From Holothuria scabra (Eukaryota; Echinodermata; Holothuroidea; Aspidochirotida; Holothuriidae): 64,000 nucleotides of DNA. Each line of letters starts with the position of its first letter. Positions within the stretch are counted from its first letter, which is position 1. The stretch is from the NCBI GenBank assembly GCA_037179385.1, contig CM074187.1:2108001-2172000 (forward strand). Reading direction: 5' to 3'. The notes under the pieces were generated by a model. It worked only from the letters and a program-made list of their open reading frames with translations, had not been told where the DNA came from and ran no database searches. Shown here one piece after another: positions 10,592-23,659 of the stretch. Position numbers and translations under genes: made by a program.

Positions 10592-11569
10592 CAGTGGCGT
10601 AACCAGACTTTTTCATTTGGGGGGGGCTGAGGGGGGGGGTGGGGGGCAAAGTTTGATATGGGGGGCTAGCACAAATAACACTATCAAAGCGGAGCGCCAC
10701 CATCGGCGCGTAGCGTACAGAGAAAATTTTTGACTAAAAATGCCTGTCAGATTGTCTTAAATGGCACTTTCCAGTGTCTTTGGGCCCTGTGAATTTCAGC
10801 TAAATAGGCTAGGCCTATCTGTAATTTTTTAAAACACAGGTTTGGAAATTTATACTTCCGCTATGAATGTTTGCTTTATGCCAACGAGGGACCTGCTAGA
10901 GTCTTAATAGGTTGGCTGAAAAGGTTCTCCACTTTATCAAAGCATCGCTTGTTCCTCTGTTTATTGCACAAGTTGGCCATTTTACTGCTTTGTACCTGTG
11001 GAAATAGCCACACCATGCCTTAATTTAAACTGTGAAAATCTGAAACTGCACGTGAACCATATTTAACTAATCATACGCGTTCCAAGAAAAGCACATGCAA
11101 AATTTCTCAATTAAATGACTCATGTGTTTTGTTTGTATAAAGTTTGATTTATGCCTAATCAGAATCACGATTTACCACTCTTCCTATCAAAAATGCTATT
11201 GTATGGGGACCTTGACAATTTGCTTGCTTTTAGAATCAATTGTTTGCTTACTCTCTTATTTTTGGTCTTGACTTTTCTTCAATATAAATTAAGCCAGGGC
11301 TATTTTTTTCTGTTTTAAGAAAAAATATATTAGTAGGAATGAGAACAAGAAGATTTCAGTAACTGCTGTACAATATCTTCACTCATTTATAAAACTTCTA
11401 CTCCCATTCTACCCCACCTGATACGTAGTATCAGGTAGTGCCACTGCCTACCCATTTTCATTCATTTTTTTCGACCTACGAATTTCATTTGGGGGGGCAA
11501 GCCGGGGGGGCAAGGCATTTCACTGAGGGGACTCTTGCCACCCCCTGCCCCCCGCTGGTTACGCCACTG
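10592..11569. mobile_element. hAT nonautonomous element, CAGTGGCGTA family, copy 2
   Basis: Perfect 15-bp terminal inverted repeats CAGTGGCGTAACCAG flank 978 bp. Flanking octamers CAAAGTTG (10584-10591) and CAAAATTG (11570-11577) differ at one base, an 8-bp target duplication typical of hAT. Both ends are subterminally G- or C-rich. Inside the left end lies GCGGAGCGCCACCATCGGCG, also found in the element at 170-674. A 9-bp hairpin ACCTGATAC/GTATCAGGT occurs near 11409-11429. There is no transposase frame. Confidence 0.85.
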
Positions 11570-11832
11570 CAAAATTGCATCCTCTAGGCCCTGGCCAAAA
11601 TTACGAAATACAGAATAACAGTTTAGTTAAATTGAAGGGAATCTTGATAGTTTTGTAGGCTACTGTAGAATAGTCTAAATAGATCAGGGTCACTCTTGAG
11701 TCTTGAACACCACTTAGGCCTAAGTTAGACCTACTGACTTGGCTTTTGTATATGCGGATATGATGTAACAGTGTAGCCTAGGCCTAACACTAGTAACAAT
11801 AACACTGGTTATCTTCACTGGACCTTGACTTA

Positions 11833-12105
11833 ACATCCAAGCACATGCGCATCCACTCGAGAATATGCTTGTGGTATTTAAAATTGAGGAAGGGATATCA
11901 ATGACTCATTCTCAAATTAAACTTATGTGCTGTAAATAATATTATACCCATTTAATTATCTTTCAGTGGGTATCCAAGCATCTGTGCATCCACTCAGAAT
12001 ATGCTTAGAAAGTACGTAGGCTAGCCTAACCCATATCAGGATAATTTGAAAAAAAAATTGACCTCACATCCGAGTATCCACACATCCCATTCAGATTATT
12101 GTTGT
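11833..12105. repeat. Three irregular local repeats
   Basis: Three diverged copies of a segment of about 40 bases, built on CATCCAAGCA, then GCGCATCCACTC or equivalent, then AGAATATGCTT, start near 11834, 11973 and 12066. Spacing is unequal (about 139 and 93 bases), so this is an old local duplication rather than an array. Confidence 0.55.
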
Positions 12106-15100
12106 GCATGTAATCAAAATAAGATCAATCGTGGACTTTGTCATAATTTTCAGCCATTTTAACCTGTTTGGCTTTTTTACCATCATTCAAATCTTCCACT
12201 GAGCATTGGTGAATCTGGATTTGAAGAAACAATCGTTCAGTGGCTCAGTAGGCATTTCTATAATTACTCCAAACAGTTTGTATTGCAGGCATCACATGCA
12301 CTCTATAATGGTTAGCCTATACTTAGTCTAGTACTAGTGCTAGGCCTAAGCATGCAAATATTTAATAAAACACAGAAAAGTGTGGCACAGTCTGGTCAGT
12401 GGCAAAGTTTTGCATGCATACAATGCATTTTACAAATTACAAATTTTTACCCTGCAGAGTTATTTTACCTAAGGGAAATGCTCTGTGTAGTTTCCTTTGT
12501 TTTATAAAGGTAAGTAGCTTCTAGGCCAACTCATTCATGTTTTCTTAGGAACTTGTCCTTTGCCAAAATTTCAAGCAATTTTTCCTTCAAGGGTCACTTT
12601 TGTTCTAGGTCTCTAAATCAGACGTGTTTGAGGTGATTTCATAGCTGAATTTTTGTTGCCAGTCTGGTGCATTTTATTGTGAATCATAATTGTACCATTT
12701 ATTGTTGCAGTTTTTTCCACTTGAAGGTATGAGAAGGCATTTCCACCAGTTCTACTGGTGGACCTACAACATTTTTCTTCATGGACACCTACTTGGCTCT
12801 GTTTTTTCATGGAATGGAATTAAATAGAATTAAGAGTTCAGTAAATCTCAATTGGCATTGTTTCACTACTGGCCATTGATATGCAGAGTGTAAGTGTCCT
12901 CATCTGGAAACAGTCTGATGAATTCCATTATGCATTTTAGGCCTGTGTGGAATATCAAACTGGTTTTGCAAAAGCAGCTCTGTCACCCAAAACAACAAGA
13001 AAATCTCAAATTTTCTTTTCTTTTGCAAAATCTCTCCTAATATTTCATGACTTAATGCTGCATGTTCAACAGTATAAACCAAACAGTTTAGTTACCAGTA
13101 GTAAATTTTACAATTGAGGAGGAAAGTTATTTCACATGATTTTCATGAGCCATTAATGGATTCAGGATAGTCAACTATATAACTCTCAATTTTCATGAGC
13201 AAACTGCATCTTCCTTTTCTTTAACTAAATTAATGTTCAGAATGTAGAGCAGTAAATTCTAAAAAAATACTTGGTGTGGAGGGAGGGGGCAAACTGCATT
13301 TTTCCCTTAATGTAACTTCCAGTATGTAGAGCAGAAAAGAAAGAAACGGACAATCAGATTTTAAAAGAGGAAATCAACTTCCCAATCGATCACCTTTATT
13401 TTCATCTCTTAACTGATTGCTTATCAGAAAACAGATGTTGACCAGGTTTCAAGTTTGAAGAAACCTTCAAATCTGTGTTAATTTTGAGTTTGAATGGAAG
13501 AGAAGACAGCCTCAACTGCGTGGAGACCAGTCATAACATAAGATGGTGGTGATATGTTATGCTGTTTTTAGTTTATTCTCAAAAACAATGTATTAACTGT
13601 GACAATCTGGGACCAAGGTTTAGCTGAGCACTAAAGCCTATAGGATCAAATTTTATTCATTGTCTCTTTTCACAGTAAGATGTGAACTGCACATTTGAAT
13701 TCCAAGAAGAAAATTAAATGAAGCAGTTGCTGAAATGTGAGTTGTACAGCCTGTAGGGATTATGTCACCACTCATAGCAGAATCAATTGTTTTAAATTTT
13801 TCAAGACCATCGTTTTGTATTCAAATGTATAAAACCAAGTAAAACAAGTTGTGAAAGAAAGAGAGATACAAACCAGTTTTTTGCTTATGCCCTTACAAAT
13901 GCTTTACTTCCAGCAGCACAGGTAATATTTTTTTAATACCAAAACTAGGATATTTTACTGCAAATATGGAATTTCATACAGTAGTCTTTAATTTGCCAAT
14001 TACAGTATGTTAGGATAGGATTGTAAATGTTCAATACTGTAGGTACTATGTTATAAACCTGAAAACCCTGGATTATACAATGCTTGAAATGAAATTAGAC
14101 AGTTCACTGCCATGAAAACAAAAAGGCCTACAACCTCAAAGGTTTGGAAAGGTTAGGATGTTCACCTCTAATGGAAAAATTTTGATCATAAACCAGCTTT
14201 TCCCCAGAATAAGAAAGATAAAGTGCAAATTGAAAATTGTTATACTTTTGTGACAAAGATGAAAAGGTAAGTTTAACCACTAAAATTGTGATTGAAGCTC
14301 AATTGGGTCGAAGCATTCATTCTCTACTGTTTCATTTTGCTTAAGCTAAATTAAGAAAGTTAAACACCATTTTACAAGGAATTCATCTTTTGTGTCATAC
14401 AGCTGATATTGGTATTAATGCTCAACTAAAGTACTGTTGTAACATATGCACATTCTCTTTTTCCTTCAAGTTTTAACTTGGTCAAACTGTGCTTCTTCTC
14501 ACTTAAGAAACTGAAGTTTGCAAATAGAGCCTTAAAAAAGGGGTAGACTAAACCATTGTGAATCCAAATTTTGTCTCTCTTAGATGGCTGTATTTCCATT
14601 GCTATATTGTTCAAAGGTGTTGGATAGTGTTGTGATAGTTCATGACCTCAGGCAAGTGAACTAACACTTTAACCATCCAAACCCTATTGGCTGTGGTTGG
14701 CAGTACAAATAAAGAATAAATTTTCAATAAAAAGGTATTGTCATAGTATCAGTGTCTTGAGGTCCCCCAAAGTGTAAACATATGAAAATTGTAACAGTGC
14801 ACTAATAGTTTAAGGTTGTAACCACATGTCCTTACAAATTTCAGATTATCATGTAATTTAGTTTAAGTAATGTTTGTGAAAAACCAGATTAAACCTCATC
14901 AGACTGAGTGGGATACCTATTAGTGTTTCTTGTCTTTTTCATGTGTTTTACATCCCACCATTACCTTAAACACTTGAAAAAGTGTTACACGTTGACCTTT
15001 GTCCTATGGGGCTATACTGCTCCTTGAAGAAAGTTCGAACTTGTCTATTGATAGAGTCATGCCAAAGACTTTAAAAATGGAATAGGTCTGTTGTGTGTTA

Positions 15101-18100
15101 TTCTCTGCATAAGAAAAGTTGTAGTTAAAATTATCCAGTGAACGTACAACTGGTAAAAAGGCTGTGGTGGACATGACATTAATTCAAAAGGTTTAAACAA
15201 ACCAAACCAGAGTGGTCTGATTTGAATAAATAAACAAAGCCTTACAAGCAGATTACTGTGTAGCTGACTTTGTTGCAGGCTGTCATACTATTTCATGCTA
15301 TTCCAAGAGTACCTTTTTGCATATATTTTGAGTGAACTTTATATTAATAACTTAATAAGAAACCAGTCGTCAGTTTTATGAGAAACTTGCATTGATTTTA
15401 TTGCCTACGGGAAAATATGACTCAGTAATGTATTGCATAGGCTGCTGTACTTCTATGGAAGCAAGTAGAAATTGGTGTTTTACCATCATATATTGAACCT
15501 CAATCATTCATACTTTTGTGGCTATTTTGCTTTTTCATGACCATTTTTAACTTTATAGGTCAAAGTACTATTCTTTGTTGGAATGGCTATACTAATCAAT
15601 TGCACGCCTTGCAACAGTTAGCTTTGACATCTACAGTAGTACGCACTATGCTTTAGCTGACTTAAAAACAATTTAACAAACTAAGAGGTGGTATTGCAAA
15701 AAGCCATGGAGCTTTAACACAGTGTTATGTACAGTAAATTCAGTAATGTAATAATTGTTTCTGCTGGTATGAATTTGAAACAAACTTCCAGCTGAGGGTT
15801 GAATATATCAGTCTAGTCAGCTTGTACTTTATTTCTGTTGCGGGTTACACTGTAGACTGAAGTGTACTACTGCACAATCATGTTATCATAAAGATAAAAG
15901 AAATAAAATAAAATAAAGTAAAATAAATAGAAGAAAAATTAAACAGCTGATGTGCCATTTGCAATATTTTAGAAAAGGTTTATGTGCATGTTATTAAATT
16001 TTCATACTTAACTTGTCCAGGTGACTTTCCAGTCCTCTGGTGAGTTTTGAATTTAAATCCCACAATTGTAGTCTTGTCTCTATAATCAGTGACCTTTGTA
16101 ATATGTTTGATAAGTTGTATCAATTTAGTCCAGTAGACCTAATTGTTTAGTTCAGGTTGCTTTCTCTGCTCTTTACACAATTACTATTACTAAGACGTCC
16201 ATGTATTGAGAACCGATTACAATGTACTGTTATACCGAAGGACGGAATTAAAGATGCCAATATTGGACCTCAGATTTAAGTGGCCTGCAAGTCAGATTAA
16301 AAGAAGTTGTAGAAATGACTTAAATCCTGAGTAAGGTTATGTATAGTGAGCTGATGTTTGACCCTGTTACTCCATGGATGCATTGGAGTTGTGACCTTTT
16401 TGTGTACACTTTGTTAATGAATATTTTAGCCTTTAGTTTTGCATGTACTGTGTAGTTTTAGGGTTTGTGTCAAAAAATTAGATTTTTCCTGACGAAAAAA
16501 AAAAAAGATTTAAATTATCCCCAGTGTGGTGAGGATGGTATTTAACATTGCTCAAGGGCAGGTCATGAAAAGTGTGATACAGTGAGAGTAGATGTAATGC
16601 AGGCTTTTTGTGCATGCAGTCCGGCAAAGTATGTTGTATATATTGGCAGTGAAATGTCCATAAATATATCTCTACTTTGTAACATATCAAACACATTTTG
16701 GTTCTTTTTTCTTCTTAATACAGTGAATTTAATATCAGATAAGTTTTGATTTTCAGCAGTGACTCACTGTTTGTTTTTGTCATCAGTACAAATAGTGGAT
16801 TAAAGTACCACAGGAAATGAGAATTTTATAGTGTACTGTACCTTGTACTACAATAAAACTTGGTTACTTGGTGTACATCTGTATGGTTAGCCTTCGGCAA
16901 TTTTTTAGTGTTAAAATGTGCCATGCATTCATGTTGTACATGCCCCTGCCCAGTGTGAGTTAAAACTGAAAATGTAACAGCTATAAACTCAATGTGTATG
17001 AAGAGGTGGTTTGAAAGTTAACAGTGAAGAATAAATTCAGGACTTTTAAGTAAAACCCTGGCTGACTTTTAAAGAGTAAGTAGACCATAACCTGGAGGGC
17101 ACTGAAATGAAGTCTTTAACAATGCAGATAAGAGCTCTGTGTTAAAGGCCTCATTTACTCTGTTTCTCCTGGAAGAGACCATTCTTTGCCATTGTTAGGT
17201 AAAAGTATCTGATTCAGTGAAGGATGATACAATCCAGTTAGTGGTCAGACATTTATGTACTGTGGTTGTCAATTAAACCAATCCTTACAATACACCTTTA
17301 GAGATCACTTACCACATAAGTCCTTCAAGATCTATACATGAACTTTTTATTTCCACTAGATGAAATGATAAATTTTGGACAGGAAGATGTCAGATCTTAA
17401 ATCTCTGGAGATAAGAATTTGGTTTCTGTTTAGTGGGGAGAAAGGGGTTAGGATCCAATGTAACCATGTGATTTATGATTTGCACTTTTTGTGTCAGAAA
17501 GTATGTCACACGTCTGTTTGACCAGACCACAACTTGTTGTCTGAATTTTCTGATATAGATAGCCCTGCTGAGCTGAAACAAAACTGCTTTTGTATTATTA
17601 AATAGCCTGAATTTACAACCTTAATATCTTAAACAATATGAACTAAGTAAAATTTATCAACATCCGAATCATGCCTACCGGGACCTCAGTACATGGGAAT
17701 CACACATTGTATCTCTTAAGAAATGAATAGCATTCAATATTCCTGAGTAGCTGGCTGTCACATGTTATGTGTGCTGTTCAATGTGCTGCCTTGTAAATAA
17801 CTTCATACTTTGATCCTTGCAAATTCAGTTGATAATTTTCACTTGTACAGTTCTGAATGCATAAAGAACTGTTTGCTGTTGAAAATGTTAAAAACCACAG
17901 ACAAAGTAGTGTGCTTAATTAGATTAACCCTTAGAGTAAAAGGCAAATATCTGAGTTTGTGTAACCTAATGAGAAAAGCAAAATAAAACTTGAATTAGCA
18001 CATGTATGTTTAATGGTGCTTAGCTGTTAATCATTGAAAACCCTGTGGAGTAAAATTATCCATGACCAACTTGCAGTACAAGGTTACAGAATCCATTCCT

Positions 18101-18720
18101 TTGTTGTGTGGTTCAGTGTACACTTCTGTGGTCAAGTAATACTGTGGCCACTCTACAAATAACCAGCATGGTACAGGCATCCAAGCCAAAGGAAGTGTAA
18201 ACCATCATTGGACCTTTGTTCTTTCATTTTATTGTGAACAACAGAAAAGACCCTCTTGAGAATTAAATGTGTAATATTTGGAAGTGGTTTTCATTAGGTG
18301 TGTAATCAGCAACTGATGCTCAGAAACTTGATGAAAGAGCAAGAGTCCAAACTTATTTGCAAATAATAGCCAATTAATACAATCTCTTGAAGTGGATGCA
18401 TCTGGGAGGTCTGGAGTTCACTCTTTACCCAATGTATTTCCAGTAAATATAGGATATTTCCTAGTTAATATCACAATAGGGGAACAAAAATATTGTCATA
18501 TGACTCGCAACTTTTGCCAATCATAAAACAGTTTATGCTAATTATACTAAGTAATCCGCATTGGGGTGATTAGCCTGATTGCTACTTGAGCCTCTTAAAG
18601 GTAAATGGTTAGTGGATGTTTTTGTTAAATTACTGAAAATTATTTTAAAACCAATATCTGTAGACACAAAATTATTTCAAATTAAAGCAGTATGGTAGCC
18701 TAATTTTCAAGATGTAATGT
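12106..18720. other. CpG-poor unique noncoding sequence
   Basis: Sampled blocks show strong CpG loss (1 in 13801-14100). No frame over about 72 codons has recognisable content and no paired inverted termini were found. A small AAAAT repeat lies at 15895-15931. Most likely intron or intergenic DNA. Confidence 0.5.
15895..15931. repeat. AAAAT simple repeat
   Basis: Imperfect AAAAT and AAAGT pentamers, about seven units. Confidence 0.7.
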
Positions 18721-19467
18721 TCGTCCAGAAAGAAAGATAATGAGTCGCCCTAAACCGATTGCTCAAACCTATTACGCTCCTACTAACCTCCCCTATTACT
18801 ACTATTGGACAGTCCATCTACTGCGGAATAACCACTGGCGATGAAGTCTTGACTGGTGACGCTGTGCCACTTCCCTTAGCCATGTAGTCTGACTCGCCCT
18901 TGTTTCATCGCCAGCGGAATGTTAAACACAGTCAAACTTATTGGTCCAAAGTTTAAAACTTCAAATGATGCTATTCTGTAACTTTTCAAATCAATAATAT
19001 TTTGGAGAATGAAAATGATGCTCAATTTTGATAATGTAGAAATGTAGAACGGTTTCTGATTTCTTGGGAAAAGCAAAACATTCTTCATAAAGATTAAAAA
19101 CCTCTTCTATCAAGCTTTGACAAATGCTCTTACCTGACAATGTTAGTCTGTGGCAAGACAAAAATTACAATGTGTAATATCACTGAGCCCCAGCAGTCTT
19201 CTATACCAGTAAAAAAACCATGTCGCAGATTGGAACAGGACAAGTAAATAGCTTTTACTCTTACAGCCGACAGCATGATGGACAAAGATGAAGGTGGGAC
19301 ATGCAAGAGGACTAGCTTGGGTGTCCTCTGTCTGAGGATGCTTGTTCTCTGCTGAGCCACTGAAAGCTTGCCAGGGACTTTGGAAAGAACAGATTGCAAT
19401 GTAGGGAGACCAAATATCAAGGCTGGTTAACATCTTTGGTGCTAAAACTTGGAAAGTTGGCAGTCTC
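18721..19467. other. CpG-richer segment, probable decayed insertion
   Basis: About ten CpG occur in 18721-19020, unlike the DNA on either side. CTGGCGATGAA (18835-18845) and its inverse (18904-18914) form an 11-bp inverted repeat with a 58-base spacer. Minus-strand frames at 18876-19508 have no recognised domain. No element boundaries could be set. Confidence 0.35.
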
Positions 19468-19620
19468 CTTCCCAGGAAATTTAAGCATCTGGAGGGAAAT
19501 GTTGGCAAATTTGACGAAGTTCCCTTTCTTGTACATGACAGTGTAAAGCGAATTGAGGGAAATTTACTCCTTCCCTGTGATATAACTCCATTTCCTTCCT
19601 GGGAAGTAAAACTTTTTTCC
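19468..19620 (+). repeat. Dispersed GGAAATTT/CTGGGAAG family, copy 1
   Basis: It runs from CTTCCCAGGAAATTT through GGAGGGAAATGTTGGCAAAT, TTGTACATGA and GAGGGAAATTTACTCC to CTTCCTGGGAAGTAAAA. The same ordered blocks occur at 42706-42857, 47091-47209 and, inverted, at 56968-57130. The two ends are roughly complementary (CTTCCCAGG and CCTGGGAAG), suggesting an old MITE. Confidence 0.7.
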
Positions 19621-20283
19621 AGCCGTGCTGGTTACGTTATAAATCAGTGAGTTTGTAGGGAATTGGTCAGTCTGTTATATCAGCTACTACTGTACCACAT
19701 TATCATGCCTCCCAAGTGACCCGCATTTCACAAGTTTGACCTGCATTTGAACACCCAAACCGGCTGACCCGCCCAGCCCTCTGAAAAACCGGCATCAAAT
19801 TTCTGAAGTGTTCTTGGTCAGAGAACCACACAAATTGACAAATAATTGAGCTTATCGATAACTAAATCGTATCTTACACTTCAGCATATTCAACTGCTCA
19901 CCCTGCTGTTCTATGCATAGGCCTAGTCCGTATGTTGGATAGGTCTAGTCCGTATGTACAGACCTGTTTGCTCTCGCAACATTGCTACCTTCGTAGCGGC
20001 AGCAGTAATGGATATATTCGTGTCACTGCGTAAATGTTAAAACCTTGTGCAATGCTGCATTCAATAGAGAAAATGAATGCCCACTTTGCGGGTTAGAGGC
20101 AAGGCTTGTCTCAGAGTTTCCCATCAGATGAACATTACTAAGAGTGCTAGTCATTCTGACTGTGTGTTTTCATGGCTTGAACGCCATACCATATGTACGA
20201 AGGTATATACTGGAAATTACTTGGAGTATGTTACGACCATCGGTGACATATTGAGTTGACTTTTGCAAACTGGACGGTACCAG

Positions 20284-20467
20284 TAACACACCAAAAATTG
20301 CGGCAACAATTAACAATTAAATATTGTGATTAGGAGAGTTTTAAGTCATTTGTGAGAATCATGCATTATAGGCCCTCATATTATTTTGGTGTGATCTCTC
20401 AACACATTAATTTTCTAGGTTAACACCAAAAAATCAGTACGGTACTGAACTTTTTTTGGTGTGGTAA
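20284..20467. repeat. Weak inverted repeat, ACACCAAAAA ends
   Basis: AACACACCAAAAATT on the left is matched in inverse by TTTTTTTGGTGTGGTAA on the right, and TTTTGGTGT or its complement recurs twice inside. It may be a small element; no target duplication was found. Confidence 0.3.
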
Positions 20468-21896
20468 CATGACAAAATTGCTCTCATATTTGCGAAAAAA
20501 GTGCCACCATTTTGCGTGTAGACACTTCTAAAATTCAAAAATTTTCGCCCCTCCCCCAGGCCTGTGATCCACCAACGGACAGATCAGTTTGACCCCCATC
20601 TAGCCTTTTGGAACTTGGGAGCTATGCATTATGCTCAATTGAAAACAGCTTACCTCAGAAAAACATGTAAAATCATGATATTGAGCTATTGGAAACATGA
20701 CTGTACCATTGGTTGTCAGATATCATTCACATTGGGAAACTGACAGCAAATAAATTCCTTTAAATTGATCACATCCTAGTTGTAATTTTTCAAAATGAAT
20801 ATCTCATATTAAACATAAAATGAATGTAGCAGGATTCATTTTGTGACATACAGGGCTGTCCTGGTCACGGTTGCCGTGCTGCTGTGCAGGTACTGTACAT
20901 AGAATACTTGTTGTGTCATTGTGTCATTTCAACATTTGTATTGTGTTGAGCAGTTAACCCATAGGCAAAACTGTTGATCTGTACAGTTTTTACATTAACT
21001 GGCATTTTTAGAAATTACTGCATTGCAAAAGATAAGAAAAAAACATAATAAACAAAAGGAACATAAATTTGTTTTGCCAATTTTTTAGTATCTTTAAAAA
21101 TTAATATAATTTGTGATGTTATCTAGGGAGAGGGGAAGTGACAACGGTACAGCAAATTTGCATGTAGTGATAATGTAGGCTACACTACTGGTGCAGCCAC
21201 TCTGCAGTGTATTACTTCTTAGCATACTTCATTTTACCTGACATTTATGGCTGTCTTGAGTCATTACAGCCTATAGGAAAGCCAATGGTTTTTATGCTTT
21301 CTGTATTACTGTATGCTTCATTGTACATCATATACCTGAAGTCTACCCTATCAGAATTGAATGCAATTTTTTTGTGGCTGTTATGGTATGTTTAATGTCA
21401 GAAGAAGTTTGTCCTTGTTGCATACAGTATATGAAGTGACTTATATAATTGTAAGGTCTTAATCTGACCTTAGTGATGAAAGCTATATGGAGTGAAATAG
21501 CCTTAGTGTAGACAGATTACATCAGGTTACACATACAGTTGACCAGGGAATTAAAAGGGAAAGTAGATAAAAAGATCATGCCCTAAAAATTCTTGATCAG
21601 TTATAAAATAGACCTGCAGTATACTGAATAGTACTTACCTTGCACTTCTTTCAAACCAGCTTCCTCTGGTCATGGAAATGTTGGGGTTATACTGGCATGG
21701 TGTATTCAAATCAGTCTTCAGTATTGCTTATTTCAAATTTATTATACCGTAATTAAATATACCCCTTCTGTAGGTGTGATTTCCAAGATGGAGAGTAGAG
21801 CTGCAGTAGCTGCCAGTTTGTCTACCCAAACAGCACTCTTGTTGATTCCATGAAAATTCTCCACATGATTTGAAGAATTATACCAAAGTGCTGTAG

Positions 21897-22260
21897 GACC
21901 GTGGTCTCACTTATTCCTCCCAGGCGCTTGAGTAGCGCGGGAATGTGGGTTAACATGGGACTGGTGTTAAAATTTTTATCTGCCTCAAATCGCAGGGTTA
22001 TGTGGGTTTAAACACCCTGTTTGTTTTAATCAAGCAAGGTCACAGGTGTTTACATGGCACTGATGACAGGTATTTTGTAACATTTTGCAGAAATTGGTAT
22101 GTGAAATATTTGACTTCGTTACTATGGTAGCACTATCCAGTCAATGAAACACAGGGTACGTGAACACACAGACCGGAAAACAGAGGGTTAACCTGGGGTT
22201 TTGCCTTACTGTAAACATAAGGTATTAACCAAGTGTCGCAGGGTGCTTGAGACAAAACCT
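21897..22260. mobile_element. PIF/Harbinger-type MITE
   Basis: The ends are related to those of the larger neighbour at 22389-23599: left GTGGTCTCAC, right inverse TTGTCTCAAGCACCC. Trinucleotide TAG flanks both sides (21894-21896 and 22261-22263), matching the 3-bp duplications of this superfamily. About 170 bases on the left and 158 on the right are homologous to the corresponding ends of the neighbour (for example GAAATATTTGACTTCGTTAC at 22103 against the same word with one change at 23443). The middle, where the neighbour holds its transposase, is missing, making this an internal-deletion derivative. Confidence 0.82.
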
Positions 22261-22388
22261 TAGGTCATGATCATTGGTTTTGACTAAAATATGCCTTTCC
22301 AAAAATTTTTTAAAAAGTTTAATGAATATTAAAGATTGCAAAGAACCCTTTGAGCAGCAGGTGAAAGTCTGACCTCATGACCCCCTTT

Positions 22389-23599
22389 TACTGTGGTCTC
22401 ACGCACCCTCCCCTCGAGGGAACACCGTGTTACCTCGCACACGAGTAACATGGGAAGGGGGATTAACTCGGGGTCGGTGTTTAAATTTCGATCCCCCTCC
22501 GAACGCAGGGTTCTGCGGTTTTGAACACCGTGTTTGTGGCAATAAATAAAGATATCAAGTGTTTTACGACAAGCAGGCCAAACAGTTCTGCATTTTGTGT
22601 ATAGCATGTGTAAAACGGGCGAGACAATCGTTGGTGTATCTTTGTGTTGGTTCAGCTGTAGCCTAACTAGGCCTATTCGTTTCGTAAAGAATTCATATTC
22701 TTGGTATCAAAGTGAATGTGACCAATTATCGCGACCACTATTCCATCTTGTTTCGAAACTTCTTGGACATTATATCCAAAGCAAGGAACTTGACTGATTG
22801 CCGTGGCAAAATATTTTGACAGTTCTGTATCGTTAGTACTGTAGCCTCGCTACACTGTAAAACTACTACTCCTTTGCGATGATGCAGTATTTCTCGCTAC
22901 ACCAAAAATGTTTCCAATTGTTCTGAACTCTGCGTTCATAGCCAATCTCCAAAGTGTTATAGCTACTCTTTTCTCAACACTTACGGCCCTTCTCAAGACA
23001 GGATCTTGTCTCTTTATTGCTTGTTGTAATCGATCACATATAAAGGTGAATGTATCCTGATCAACCTGAAAATTCTCCTTCCACACCTTATTATCAAAAT
23101 TTGTCAACATTGTTTCAAACACGGCTGATGTACGTGGCTTAATCCATAGCGATCTTGGTCCAGCATTTCTTTTGTGCGCAAACTGAGGCGATTCGAGGTA
23201 TTGCATTCGACCATTCTTCAGCAGACTGAGACGCCTCCAAAGTAGGGGCTGTTTTGCTGCCATTTCCCGATTTTTTCTCCTTCGACGGCTGATTTCATTT
23301 CTTCGAATGTGCATCAAGCGAAATAAAGCAAAGCATAAAAACGCATGGGATAATAAGCTGCTTAATTCCAGGTTGAATGTGTGCACGTTCAGTAGTGACT
23401 GATTCTTGCTTCTTGTTTATCAACAGTGGCCGAATTTCGCGCGAAATATTTGACCTCGTTACTGTGGTAGCACATCCTAATCAAACTAACACAGGATACG
23501 GGAGATCACAGGCTGGAAAACGCGGTGTTAACCTGTGGTTTTGTCCTTTTGTAAACACAGGGTAACACCTTCCATCGCGGGGTACACGAGACCAAGCCT
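22389..23599 (-). mobile_element. PIF/Harbinger element, defective, with partial transposase
   Basis: The left end has TGTGGTCTCACGCACCC and the right end, inverted, CTTGGTCTCGTGTACCCC. TTT flanks both sides (22386-22388 and 23600-23602) in the same register as the TAG duplication of the smaller relative. The interior carries a minus-strand transposase fragment. At 1.2 kb it is too short for a full autonomous element, which normally encodes both a complete nuclease and a Myb-like protein; neither is complete here. CpG is plentiful compared with the host DNA around it, suggesting a comparatively recent arrival. Confidence 0.8.
22850..23386 (-). pseudogene. N-terminal fragment of a Harbinger (HARBI1-like) transposase
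   Basis: This 178-codon frame begins with a hydrophobic then Arg/Lys-rich leader (residues 1-45; the true start may be the Met at 25 or 42). From about residue 78 it matches what is known of the N-terminal half of PIF/Harbinger nucleases: RSLWIKPRT around 78-86, a W/F-rich segment (102-115), and the hallmark EKRVAITLWRLA followed by EFRTIGNIFGV (138-163). That segment precedes the DDE catalytic domain in family members. Here the frame ends 15 residues later and no catalytic Asp/Glu region is found between it and the element's left end, so roughly half of the usual 350-400 residues is missing. It lies inside matching terminal inverted repeats. The protein is very unlikely to be a nuclease; a spliced continuation is not excluded but no sequence for it is seen in the element. 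Confidence 0.75.
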
Positions 23600-23659
23600 T
23601 TTGTTACCAAAGAGGAAACTCACAAACGAAATTCAAATCACAATGTAGAACAGCCTTAA

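Noticed and set aside
18835..18914. 11-bp inverted repeat with a 58-base spacer as a pre-miRNA or structural RNA
   Set aside because: The spacer does not continue the stem convincingly, and the arms lie in a probable decayed insertion.
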